Source: Phymatolithon calcareum | Taxonomy: Eukaryota > Rhodophyta > Florideophyceae > Hapalidiales | Direction: 5' to 3' | Length of the DNA: 64,000 nt | Assembly (NCBI GenBank): GCA_977006965.1 | Contig: OZ345373.1 | Coordinates: forward strand, 2,294,001-2,358,000 | In this document: positions 1 to 12,382 of the stretch, piece after piece | Numbering within the stretch: position 1 is the first letter of the stretch | Layout of the letters: each line of letters opens with the position of its first letter | Program-made: the position numbers and the translations under genes | The notes under the pieces: generated by a model | Seen by the model: only the letters and a program-made list of their open reading frames with translations | Database searches by the model: none | Told to the model about the DNA's origin: nothing

Positions 1-2002
1 GGGCGCGAATGGTAAAACACTCTTCTTTTGTTCTAAACTGTTCATTGCCGTTTTGCGACATTTAAGAATACGCGAGGCACACCGTTTGTCTAATCACATG
101 CCGTTGGAGTATTTTCGGGAAATTTCAGGACATGTTCCGTAAGACTGGAACATTGGTGCGGAGGATACACAAGTTAGAATGTGCTGCATTCTCAGGGGCG
201 ACATGGTAGTCGGCACTCCCTCTCGCCAATTGTGGCTTGCTTTAAATGCGATCCTTTACTCGCTGTGATGAGTGGTGCCTTATAAGCTATCCGATTCTCC
301 AACCCACTAGCTGGGGTTTGCATAGCACACCCCGCTAATACCGACATTATCCTATCTCTGTCAGGTCTAACGGCCACCTCGATGCGCACGTGCGAGTCAG
401 TGACCCAGCATGGCCATCTGTCGGGCCTCCCCTCCAGCGATGTTGGGTCTATCACTTTCTGGTCTAACGGCTACCGCGATACGAACTTGCGAGTCAGCGA
501 CCCAACTTGGCGATCACTTGTTGCCTCCCATCCTGTGATTATTTCGACTATCGGGTCTGTCCGCTATTACTAGCTGACACATGCGGCTGGCCACCCGACG
601 TGGTCGTTCTATAGTATTTCCCCTAAGTCTTGCGCTGCCAGCGTCTTTCCCAGCCTTGTCGTTTCGCCATTGACGGAGCTCACATTGCAAGCCACGGCAT
701 TTTTCGACAACAAGATACATTCACTGCAGTTTCAGATTGCCAGTGAAATGGCACAAATGGCTGAGGGTACTGACCTCTCCCGCACGAGCAAACTTGACAC
801 AGACAACGCTCGAATCGTTGAGCTGTGCAGACCGGCTCCACTGGTCGAAGAAGTTGATTCTTTCTCTAGTAGTGGAAAATATGACCTGCCAAGACGAGGA
901 TCTACGTGCGTTGAACTTCTTGAGCTATACTTTCGCGGACACGACCATAAGAAGGGGACTCTAATGTACATCTTTATAGATGCTATTGGGATCAAAAAAA
1001 ATCACGACGTCAAGGAATGTAATGACAACGAATGCCCACAAATGCGAGCTCGGAAAACGAGAGTCGACCAACAGGTGGGTTCCACATAGTCCATAGCGCC
1101 TCCATCTTTTGGTACAGTAGAGTACGCATTTTATATCGCAGAAAAGAACGGATGACCAAAGCGCGGGTGGACTCTCATTCTTTGTCACAACAGAGTACGC
1201 ATTAGTCAAGCCAAATGTTATGCATCACGTCATTGTTGGCGCAATCGTCTGTCTTCGTTACTCCCCTTCATTCATTCATTTTGCGTATTCCCATTGTGGG
1301 GCTAGCTTCTCCCATTCTAGTCTATTTGTTGCGAGTTTGATTGCTGACGGCAAGTCGAGGTCCGGGAGGCCGCCAAAGATTAATTCTGGGGCCTAAGAAT
1401 GTGTCCCAGTCAATCTTGGTGGAGAAACTTATAGTTTCCCCAGTGCCTTCTGTTTTTCCTTCGTTTCCCCTCCGGGAAGCGTCCCTTCGTCGTTACGCCA
1501 CTGGTAACAAGTCTTAAATCTTCGAGCAGTTTTCGTGACATCGGTAACATGCAGTGATTTCTTCGCTGTTCAGTTTTGTGTACTATCGAAATGAGGGCAC
1601 TATCATGGAGAAACCAACATGGCCTCAAGAGAAGCAGTCCAAGGAATGAACAAGGGAATTTGCGAGCTGTAAAGGAAATAACATCTGTATCAAGTACAAT
1701 AAGCGTTTCTTGTCTCTCGTCTAAAATCAGGATTGCCGCAAATTCAAGGTCTGGGAAAACCACTGCGGGGAAGACAAGAAACAATGCGCCTGTTTCAAAT
1801 AACAGGACAGAAAATTCGGAGACAGTCTATCTGGCTCTGGATTAGCGCCGATGACCAGATTCGGCATCTTAGAAACACGATAACAGTCGAGAACAACGTT
1901 ATGTCGGTAGAAATATCAACACGTTTTGGTCGGCACAGTGCTTCTTCGGGAGCGCACGGAAAGAAGTGCCAGGTGTAGGCGTCGCGCTTTTGGGATAGAA
2001 GA

Positions 2003-2102
2003 TATTTCATTAATTTGAATCAGAAGGGGATTATTTGTATATCTGGATCATAGGGGCAGTGGTCCTAGAGTGGGTCATGTAGATTACTATATACACTGCA
2101 TT
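2003..2102 (+). repeat. 100-bp direct repeat, first member
   Basis: This matches 2280-2379 at an offset of 277 bp with only a few mismatches; both contain ATCTGGATCATAGGGGCAGT. The pair recurs at +4303 and +8606. Confidence 0.9.
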
Positions 2103-2279
2103 TAAGTGTTTGGATCGTAACGCAAGAATACTGTTTTTTCAGTTTCTTTAGAGCATATAGCCACTTCAGTGTTACGATCCTAACTGTGAAATGTACGGGA
2201 TATGTCCTCTCAGTGCAGCTGACGTGCACGGCGGTCCGAGGTCGAGGCTCATGATGAGACTGGACCATAAGGGGGAAGA

Positions 2280-2379
2280 TATCTCATTAATTTGGACCAG
2301 AAGGGGATTATTTGTATATCTGGATCATAGGGGCAGTGGTTCTAGAGTGGGTCATGTAGATCACTATATACACTGCATT
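2280..2379 (+). repeat. 100-bp direct repeat, second member
   Basis: Second member of the pair beginning at 2003. The 177 bp between the two copies are unrelated to the repeat. Confidence 0.9.
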
Positions 2380-3344
2380 GGCTGCACCCTGGCCCTCAGT
2401 TATAGTCATGCAAGATATCTATCGTCCCATTTCCAGCCCACGATATAGACTAGATACTGGTCGCTGCGTCCGCCATCCGGACGCCCCGAGAAGCGGACAG
2501 CTTGAGATGTTCCTTCGAAGCTTTGCCGTATCGGCTTTGATAATTTTTCCGCCAACTGGAGATCGGCAATGCTTTTTCCCGCCAAGCTCCCCATCCAAGT
2601 GCAAATAGCGCGGTCATAGCAGCCTGCATTAAGGGTTATCCTCTGTGTCGCATTCCGTTTACTGTCAAGCGGCATCTACAACTTTGGATTTAGAAGCATA
2701 TCATCTGAGATCGATTACTCCTGAAGAGGGCTGACGGGAAAGCCGCTGATCTTGTGGCAATACAGTGTCACAACTCTTCCATCGGACTTCGATGGACAAT
2801 GTCGTGTCGCTAGGATTGACGTATTGCCACTTGGCTGGTGCTCTTTTGATGTCCCTCGCGGTCGTTGTGATAAGCCACGGTGATTTTAATACGAGCTATA
2901 CTACCCGCGCAGTCGGCTCGCCCATGGTTGCCCTGTTATTCACTCTCAGGACGGTAATCTGTGTTGCAGCTCCTTTCCCACTATTTTCTCTCCTCGTCCC
3001 TCTTGTGCGTGCGGACGTCGTATTCCTCCTCTTGACTCGTCTCATTCGATCCTTTATTTGGGCAGGTCGTCTGTCGCCGCGCATTATCCTATATATCAGT
3101 GAAGTCTTTCCGTGGCAGGCGGCGGCGATGTTTTGGAACGACTGTCGTTATATTACGCTTTACAATGCTGTGGAGGATAAACGATCAGTATTTGTGGATT
3201 GGCTCTTCGTTCAGCGTGATATTTGGCGACGAAACGATGCATCGTATGGCGATGTAGTCGCACACTGGACAGAGGGAGGATGTGAATCGATGCAGAGTTT
3301 TGGGATATGGTGAATTTACGATGGACAGATCGTTGTTGAAGGAT

Positions 3345-3535
3345 GAATGTGGTCCAATCATTTCGACTATCTCGTCCAATGAAATGACAGAACCCGATGA
3401 ATGTGGTCCAATCATTTCGAAATCTTGTCCAATTAAATTCATAGAAACATGGGTGTCATAACTCAACATCTCCTCTTCTCCAATCATTTCGATAATCTCG
3501 TCCAATTATATTCTTAGAAACATGGGTGTCATAAT
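3345..3535. repeat. Short direct repeats built on CCAATCATTTCGA
   Basis: Three CCAATCATTTCGA cores each lie shortly before a (C/T)TCGTCCAATT-like or CTTGTCCAATT box. Two copies of GAAACATGGGTGTCATAA follow the second and third. The minus strand reads as repeated DEI-(I/V)-EMIG peptides, which I take as a by-product of the repeat. The second array copy is at 7648-7838; the third copy lacks it because of the copia junction. Confidence 0.75.
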
Positions 3536-6037
3536 TCGACATCTCCGGTAGTACCATAATTGTAGGCTCGCAGGCTCGCGCAGTACCATAACTTTAGTTT
3601 TTTAAATTTAAATTATAATTATAAAAGAAATAAATATATATAGCATTATAATATAGCTTTATCACTATAACTGAATTTTTGAGCTAAATATTACAATCCA
3701 TACTTAGTTGGAGCATTGTTTCCAAGTGCTACATAAATTGGAGCTGGTCCGTTTACTTTTAGCTGGCACTCTCCGTGCGATTGCACTTTCCGAAACGAAA
3801 CTTCGTCTAGCACACATGGGTTTATCCGTTTTGTATCATCGACGGGAATCAATATTGCACCTTTATGCATTTAGTCGAAGTCGCTCCACACACAGAGGTC
3901 CAGTCTGGGTGGTTCACGGGACAAGATTTTCAAGAGGAGAAGTATTGCTAGTATAGCCAGAAAAGTACGTGCACGCGTTCCAGTTTGCAATTCTGAGGAT
4001 GTTGGAACTAAATTATGGAAATAAATACTGGAACGATTTGGAGTTTTCATGGCATGCGGCTACACCACGCTAGAGTCGACACAGCATATCGTCCGGTGAA
4101 GAAAACAATAATATCCAGTAGAAGCCTCGAGACTCGCCCCCATTACGATGGTCTCGTGGTCAATCTTTGATAAAATACTGGGTTTAGAAACGTAAGCTGG
4201 TCGCAGACCAGGCAAAACGGCAACGAGCAGTGCGGAACAAAAGAAGATTGTATACATTTCGCGCGTTCAGCGTTGTAAAACCTCACGAAGGTCCACGTGC
4301 TGAGGGCGCGAATGGTAAAACACTCTTCTTTTGTTCTAAACTGTTCATTGCCGTTTTGCGACATTTAAGAATACGCGAGGCACACCGTTTGTCTAATCAC
4401 ATGCCGTTGGAGTATTTTCGGGAAATTTCAGGACATGTTCCGTAAGACTGGAACATTGGTGCGGAGGATACACAAGTTAGAATGTGCTGCATTCTCAGGG
4501 GCGACATGGTAGTCGGCACTCCCTCTCGCCAATTGTGGCTTGCTTTAAATGCGATCCTTTACTCGCTGTGATGAGTGGTGCCTTATAAGCTATCCGATTC
4601 TCCAACCCACTAGCTGGGGTTTGCATAGCACACCCCGCTAATACCGACATTATCCTATCTCTGTCAGGTCTAACGGCCACCTCGATGCGCACGTGCGAGT
4701 CAGTGACCCAGCATGGCCATCTGTCGGGCCTCCCCTCCAGCGATGTTGGGTCTATCACTTTCTGGTCTAACGGCTACCGCGATACGAACTTGCGAGTCAG
4801 CGACCCAACTTGGCGATCACTTGTTGCCTCCCATCCTGTGATTATTTCGACTATCGGGTCTGTCCGCTATTACTAGCTGACACATGCGGCTGGCCACCCG
4901 ACGTGGTCGTTCTATAGTATTTCCCCTAAGTCTTGCGCTGCCAGCGTCTTTCCCAGCCTTGTCGTTTCGCCATTGACGGAGCTCACATTGCAAGCCACGG
5001 CATTTTTCGACAACAAGATACATTCACTGCAGTTTCAGATTGCCAGTGAAATGGCACAAATGGCTGAGGGTACTGACCTCTCCCGCACGAGCAAACTTGA
5101 CACAGACAACGCTCGAATCGTTGAGCTGTGCAGACCGGCTCCACTGGTCGAAGAAGTTGATTCTTTCTCTAGTAGTGGAAAATATGACCTGCCAAGACGA
5201 GGATCTACGTGCGTTGAACTTCTTGAGCTATACTTTCGCGGACACGACCATAAGAAGGGGACTCTAATGTACATCTTTATAGATGCTATTGGGATCAAAA
5301 AAAATCACGACGTCAAGGAATGTAATGACAACGAATGCCCACAAATGCGAGCTCGGAAAACGAGAGTCGACCAACAGGTGGGTTCCACATAGTCCATAGC
5401 GCCTCCATCTTTTGGTACAGTAGAGTACGCATTTTATATCGCAGAAAAGAACGGATGACCAAAGCGCGGGTGGACTCTCATTCTTTGTCACAACAGAGTA
5501 CGCATTAGTCAAGCCAAATGTTATGCATCACGTCATTGTTGGCGCAATCGTCTGTCTTCGTTACTCCCCTTCATTCATTCATTTTGCGTATTCCCATTGT
5601 GGGGCTAGCTTCTCCCATTCTAGTCTATTTGTTGCGAGTTTGATTGCTGACGGCAAGTCGAGGTCCGGGAGGCCGCCAAAGATTAATTCTGGGGCCTAAG
5701 AATGTGTCCCAGTCAATCTTGGTGGAGAAACTTATAGTTTCCCCAGTGCCTTCTGTTTTTCCTTCGTTTCCCCTCCGGGAAGCGTCCCTTCGTCGTTACG
5801 CCACTGGTAACAAGTCTTAAATCTTCGAGCAGTTTTCGTGACATCGGTAACATGCAGTGATTTCTTCGCTGTTCAGTTTTGTGTACTATCGAAATGAGGG
5901 CACTATCATGGAGAAACCAACATGGCCTCAAGAGAAGCAGTCCAAGGAATGAACAAGGGAATTTGCGAGCTGTAAAGGAAATAACATCTGTATCAAGTAC
6001 AATAAGCGTTTCTTGTCTCTCGTCTAAAATCAGGATT

Positions 6038-8666
6038 GCCGCAAATTCAAGGTCTGGGAAAACCACTGCGGGGAAGACAAGAAACAATGCGCCTGTTTCA
6101 AATAACAGGACAGAAAATTCGGAGACAGTCTATCTGGCTCTGGATTAGCGCCGATGACCAGATTCGGCATCTTAGAAACACGATAACAGTCGAGAACAAC
6201 GTTATGTCGGTAGAAATATCAACACGTTTTGGTCGGCACAGTGCTTCTTCGGGAGCGCACGGAAAGAAGTGCCAGGTGTAGGCGTCGCGCTTTTGGGATA
6301 GAAGATATTTCATTAATTTGAATCAGAAGGGGATTATTTGTATATCTGGATCATAGGGGCAGTGGTCCTAGAGTGGGTCATGTAGATTACTATATACACT
6401 GCATTTAAGTGTTTGGATCGTAACGCAAGAATACTGTTTTTTCAGTTTCTTTAGAGCATATAGCCACTTCAGTGTTACGATCCTAACTGTGAAATGTACG
6501 GGATATGTCCTCTCAGTGCAGCTGACGTGCACGGCGGTCCGAGGTCGAGGCTCATGATGAGACTGGACCATAAGGGGGAAGATATCTCATTAATTTGGAC
6601 CAGAAGGGGATTATTTGTATATCTGGATCATAGGGGCAGTGGTTCTAGAGTGGGTCATGTAGATCACTATATACACTGCATTGGCTGCACCCTGGCCCTC
6701 AGTTATAGTCATGCAAGATATCTATCGTCCCATTTCCAGCCCACGATATAGACTAGATACTGGTCGCTGCGTCCGCCATCCGGACGCCCCGAGAAGCGGA
6801 CAGCTTGAGATGTTCCTTCGAAGCTTTGCCGTATCGGCTTTGATAATTTTTCCGCCAACTGGAGATCGGCAATGCTTTTTCCCGCCAAGCTCCCCATCCA
6901 AGTGCAAATAGCGCGGTCATAGCAGCCTGCATTAAGGGTTATCCTCTGTGTCGCATTCCGTTTACTGTCAAGCGGCATCTACAACTTTGGATTTAGAAGC
7001 ATATCATCTGAGATCGATTACTCCTGAAGAGGGCTGACGGGAAAGCCGCTGATCTTGTGGCAATACAGTGTCACAACTCTTCCATCGGACTTCGATGGAC
7101 AATGTCGTGTCGCTAGGATTGACGTATTGCCACTTGGCTGGTGCTCTTTTGATGTCCCTCGCGGTCGTTGTGATAAGCCACGGTGATTTTAATACGAGCT
7201 ATACTACCCGCGCAGTCGGCTCGCCCATGGTTGCCCTGTTATTCACTCTCAGGACGGTAATCTGTGTTGCAGCTCCTTTCCCACTATTTTCTCTCCTCGT
7301 CCCTCTTGTGCGTGCGGACGTCGTATTCCTCCTCTTGACTCGTCTCATTCGATCCTTTATTTGGGCAGGTCGTCTGTCGCCGCGCATTATCCTATATATC
7401 AGTGAAGTCTTTCCGTGGCAGGCGGCGGCGATGTTTTGGAACGACTGTCGTTATATTACGCTTTACAATGCTGTGGAGGATAAACGATCAGTATTTGTGG
7501 ATTGGCTCTTCGTTCAGCGTGATATTTGGCGACGAAACGATGCATCGTATGGCGATGTAGTCGCACACTGGACAGAGGGAGGATGTGAATCGATGCAGAG
7601 TTTTGGGATATGGTGAATTTACGATGGACAGATCGTTGTTGAAGGATGAATGTGGTCCAATCATTTCGACTATCTCGTCCAATGAAATGACAGAACCCGA
7701 TGAATGTGGTCCAATCATTTCGAAATCTTGTCCAATTAAATTCATAGAAACATGGGTGTCATAACTCAACATCTCCTCTTCTCCAATCATTTCGATAATC
7801 TCGTCCAATTATATTCTTAGAAACATGGGTGTCATAATTCGACATCTCCGGTAGTACCATAATTGTAGGCTCGCAGGCTCGCGCAGTACCATAACTTTAG
7901 TTTTTTAAATTTAAATTATAATTATAAAAGAAATAAATATATATAGCATTATAATATAGCTTTATCACTATAACTGAATTTTTGAGCTAAATATTACAAT
8001 CCATACTTAGTTGGAGCATTGTTTCCAAGTGCTACATAAATTGGAGCTGGTCCGTTTACTTTTAGCTGGCACTCTCCGTGCGATTGCACTTTCCGAAACG
8101 AAACTTCGTCTAGCACACATGGGTTTATCCGTTTTGTATCATCGACGGGAATCAATATTGCACCTTTATGCATTTAGTCGAAGTCGCTCCACACACAGAG
8201 GTCCAGTCTGGGTGGTTCACGGGACAAGATTTTCAAGAGGAGAAGTATTGCTAGTATAGCCAGAAAAGTACGTGCACGCGTTCCAGTTTGCAATTCTGAG
8301 GATGTTGGAACTAAATTATGGAAATAAATACTGGAACGATTTGGAGTTTTCATGGCATGCGGCTACACCACGCTAGAGTCGACACAGCATATCGTCCGGT
8401 GAAGAAAACAATAATATCCAGTAGAAGCCTCGAGACTCGCCCCCATTACGATGGTCTCGTGGTCAATCTTTGATAAAATACTGGGTTTAGAAACGTAAGC
8501 TGGTCGCAGACCAGGCAAAACGGCAACGAGCAGTGCGGAACAAAAGAAGATTGTATACATTTCGCGCGTTCAGCGTTGTAAAACCTCACGAAGGTCCACG
8601 TGCTGAGGGCGCGAATGGTAAAACACTCTTCTTTTGTTCTAAACTGTTCATTGCCGTTTTGCGACA
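6038..8666 (-). mobile_element. TIR element, long form (array copy 2)
   Basis: Same element as at 1735-4363, shifted by exactly one 4303-bp period. It lies across the junction of array copies 2 and 3. Confidence 0.55.
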
Positions 8667-10340
8667 TTTAAGAATACGCGAGGCACACCGTTTGTCTAAT
8701 CACATGCCGTTGGAGTATTTTCGGGAAATTTCAGGACATGTTCCGTAAGACTGGAACATTGGTGCGGAGGATACACAAGTTAGAATGTGCTGCATTCTCA
8801 GGGGCGACATGGTAGTCGGCACTCCCTCTCGCCAATTGTGGCTTGCTTTAAATGCGATCCTTTACTCGCTGTGATGAGTGGTGCCTTATAAGCTATCCGA
8901 TTCTCCAACCCACTAGCTGGGGTTTGCATAGCACACCCCGCTAATACCGACATTATCCTATCTCTGTCAGGTCTAACGGCCACCTCGATGCGCACGTGCG
9001 AGTCAGTGACCCAGCATGGCCATCTGTCGGGCCTCCCCTCCAGCGATGTTGGGTCTATCACTTTCTGGTCTAACGGCTACCGCGATACGAACTTGCGAGT
9101 CAGCGACCCAACTTGGCGATCACTTGTTGCCTCCCATCCTGTGATTATTTCGACTATCGGGTCTGTCCGCTATTACTAGCTGACACATGCGGCTGGCCAC
9201 CCGACGTGGTCGTTCTATAGTATTTCCCCTAAGTCTTGCGCTGCCAGCGTCTTTCCCAGCCTTGTCGTTTCGCCATTGACGGAGCTCACATTGCAAGCCA
9301 CGGCATTTTTCGACAACAAGATACATTCACTGCAGTTTCAGATTGCCAGTGAAATGGCACAAATGGCTGAGGGTACTGACCTCTCCCGCACGAGCAAACT
9401 TGACACAGACAACGCTCGAATCGTTGAGCTGTGCAGACCGGCTCCACTGGTCGAAGAAGTTGATTCTTTCTCTAGTAGTGGAAAATATGACCTGCCAAGA
9501 CGAGGATCTACGTGCGTTGAACTTCTTGAGCTATACTTTCGCGGACACGACCATAAGAAGGGGACTCTAATGTACATCTTTATAGATGCTATTGGGATCA
9601 AAAAAAATCACGACGTCAAGGAATGTAATGACAACGAATGCCCACAAATGCGAGCTCGGAAAACGAGAGTCGACCAACAGGTGGGTTCCACATAGTCCAT
9701 AGCGCCTCCATCTTTTGGTACAGTAGAGTACGCATTTTATATCGCAGAAAAGAACGGATGACCAAAGCGCGGGTGGACTCTCATTCTTTGTCACAACAGA
9801 GTACGCATTAGTCAAGCCAAATGTTATGCATCACGTCATTGTTGGCGCAATCGTCTGTCTTCGTTACTCCCCTTCATTCATTCATTTTGCGTATTCCCAT
9901 TGTGGGGCTAGCTTCTCCCATTCTAGTCTATTTGTTGCGAGTTTGATTGCTGACGGCAAGTCGAGGTCCGGGAGGCCGCCAAAGATTAATTCTGGGGCCT
10001 AAGAATGTGTCCCAGTCAATCTTGGTGGAGAAACTTATAGTTTCCCCAGTGCCTTCTGTTTTTCCTTCGTTTCCCCTCCGGGAAGCGTCCCTTCGTCGTT
10101 ACGCCACTGGTAACAAGTCTTAAATCTTCGAGCAGTTTTCGTGACATCGGTAACATGCAGTGATTTCTTCGCTGTTCAGTTTTGTGTACTATCGAAATGA
10201 GGGCACTATCATGGAGAAACCAACATGGCCTCAAGAGAAGCAGTCCAAGGAATGAACAAGGGAATTTGCGAGCTGTAAAGGAAATAACATCTGTATCAAG
10301 TACAATAAGCGTTTCTTGTCTCTCGTCTAAAATCAGGATT

Positions 10341-11949
10341 GCCGCAAATTCAAGGTCTGGGAAAACCACTGCGGGGAAGACAAGAAACAATGCGCCTGTT
10401 TCAAATAACAGGACAGAAAATTCGGAGACAGTCTATCTGGCTCTGGATTAGCGCCGATGACCAGATTCGGCATCTTAGAAACACGATAACAGTCGAGAAC
10501 AACGTTATGTCGGTAGAAATATCAACACGTTTTGGTCGGCACAGTGCTTCTTCGGGAGCGCACGGAAAGAAGTGCCAGGTGTAGGCGTCGCGCTTTTGGG
10601 ATAGAAGATATTTCATTAATTTGAATCAGAAGGGGATTATTTGTATATCTGGATCATAGGGGCAGTGGTCCTAGAGTGGGTCATGTAGATTACTATATAC
10701 ACTGCATTTAAGTGTTTGGATCGTAACGCAAGAATACTGTTTTTTCAGTTTCTTTAGAGCATATAGCCACTTCAGTGTTACGATCCTAACTGTGAAATGT
10801 ACGGGATATGTCCTCTCAGTGCAGCTGACGTGCACGGCGGTCCGAGGTCGAGGCTCATGATGAGACTGGACCATAAGGGGGAAGATATCTCATTAATTTG
10901 GACCAGAAGGGGATTATTTGTATATCTGGATCATAGGGGCAGTGGTTCTAGAGTGGGTCATGTAGATCACTATATACACTGCATTGGCTGCACCCTGGCC
11001 CTCAGTTATAGTCATGCAAGATATCTATCGTCCCATTTCCAGCCCACGATATAGACTAGATACTGGTCGCTGCGTCCGCCATCCGGACGCCCCGAGAAGC
11101 GGACAGCTTGAGATGTTCCTTCGAAGCTTTGCCGTATCGGCTTTGATAATTTTTCCGCCAACTGGAGATCGGCAATGCTTTTTCCCGCCAAGCTCCCCAT
11201 CCAAGTGCAAATAGCGCGGTCATAGCAGCCTGCATTAAGGGTTATCCTCTGTGTCGCATTCCGTTTACTGTCAAGCGGCATCTACAACTTTGGATTTAGA
11301 AGCATATCATCTGAGATCGATTACTCCTGAAGAGGGCTGACGGGAAAGCCGCTGATCTTGTGGCAATACAGTGTCACAACTCTTCCATCGGACTTCGATG
11401 GACAATGTCGTGTCGCTAGGATTGACGTATTGCCACTTGGCTGGTGCTCTTTTGATGTCCCTCGCGGTCGTTGTGATAAGCCACGGTGATTTTAATACGA
11501 GCTATACTACCCGCGCAGTCGGCTCGCCCATGGTTGCCCTGTTATTCACTCTCAGGACGGTAATCTGTGTTGCAGCTCCTTTCCCACTATTTTCTCTCCT
11601 CGTCCCTCTTGTGCGTGCGGACGTCGTATTCCTCCTCTTGACTCGTCTCATTCGATCCTTTATTTGGGCAGGTCGTCTGTCGCCGCGCATTATCCTATAT
11701 ATCAGTGAAGTCTTTCCGTGGCAGGCGGCGGCGATGTTTTGGAACGACTGTCGTTATATTACGCTTTACAATGCTGTGGAGGATAAACGATCAGTATTTG
11801 TGGATTGGCTCTTCGTTCAGCGTGATATTTGGCGACGAAACGATGCATCGTATGGCGATGTAGTCGCACACTGGACAGAGGGAGGATGTGAATCGATGCA
11901 GAGTTTTGGGATATGGTGAATTTACGATGGACAGATCGTTGTTGAAGGA
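10341..11949 (-). mobile_element. TIR element, long form (array copy 3), truncated by copia
   Basis: Same element again, broken where the copia LTR starts. Only the end nearest 10341 and the adjoining 1.6 kb remain. Confidence 0.5.
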
Positions 11950-12252
11950 TGACGGCGTTATTGAACTCGTGCTGAAGAGTCGTAGGGGCGGACGGAACCA
12001 AAGAGAAGAAGATTCATCCTTGACAGTTTCACAAGCCGCACACGCGAGACCTTCTGCGCGTATGCCTGCACTGGCACCGCTTTGCACGTGTGGCGGGTGC
12101 ACAGCATACTGCCGTACCCTAAGCCTGGCGCACGAGTCGCTTGGCATACCATTCGCCTGGCACACCCGTCGCCAGGCGACCGCCGGGCCGCCCGCTAGTA
12201 TATAGGTAGCGTTAGGCCGGACAACTGAATAAAGAAAAGAAGTAATCCAACA
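11950..12252 (+). mobile_element. 5' LTR of a Ty1/copia-like retrotransposon
   Basis: The array match ends here and new sequence starts TGACGGCG and ends CCAACA, the TG...CA form of an LTR. Near its 3' end it holds a TATA-like TAGTATATAG (about 12194) and an AATAAA (about 12228), which suit an LTR promoter and polyadenylation signal. It is followed directly by a copia-type primer-binding site and a gag frame. There is no second LTR in the window, so the 3' half of the element is missing. Confidence 0.75.
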
Positions 12253-12267
12253 GGTTATGGGCCACTG
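12253..12267 (+). other. Copia-type primer-binding site
   Basis: GGTTATGGGCCACTG abuts the LTR. Drosophila copia is primed by the 5' half of initiator tRNA-Met through GGTTATGGGCCC. The match here is near perfect, with one C fewer, and supports a half-tRNA priming mode. Confidence 0.7.
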
Positions 12268-12382
12268 TACGATATAACCAATCACCACGGGTTCTTCACG
12301 CTACCCACCGCGCTCCACGCGCAACACTCAGCCCAACTACGACGGCTCCGCCGATCACCATCCCAAATCAAACTTCTCCGCC

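Larger units (their letters stand above)
1735..4363 (-). mobile_element. TIR element, long form (array copy 1), TGTCGCAAAAC termini
   Basis: Read on the minus strand it begins TGTCGCAAAACGG (4363-4351) and ends GAATTTGCGGCA (at 1735), an imperfect terminal inverted repeat. The start matches the 462-bp element at 35783-36244 and the copy at 38171. The segment 1735-1980 matches the other end of the 462-bp element. No transposase frame is visible, so it is probably a non-autonomous DNA transposon whose middle differs from the short form. I saw no clear target duplication. Its family is not identified. Confidence 0.55.
1..11952. repeat. Tandem array of a 4303-bp unit, about 2.78 copies
   Basis: The sequence from base 1 recurs at 4304 and again at 8607. 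Every block I compared between copies is identical. Copies are 1-4303, 4304-8606 and 8607-11952; the last is cut where a copia LTR begins. The unit holds a 2.6-kb terminal-inverted-repeat element, a minus-strand LINE 3'-end remnant near its 1280-1400 (encoding a PDLDLPSAIKLATNRLEWE-like tail), a 100-bp direct repeat and an AT-rich stretch near 3595-3680. The longest reading frames in the unit (139 and 182 codons) start at non-ATG codons and match nothing I know, so I do not call a gene in it. The first copy starts mid-array at the window edge, so the true copy number is unknown. Confidence 0.97.

Noticed and set aside
670-1089. 139-codon frame in each tandem unit
   Set aside because: It starts at TTG with no recognised motif and competing frames of similar length on both strands. 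It is not supported as a gene.
2765-3313. 182-codon hydrophobic frame in each tandem unit
   Set aside because: It starts at GTG, matches no family, lies within the non-coding TIR element, and the strong identity between copies is explained by the array itself.
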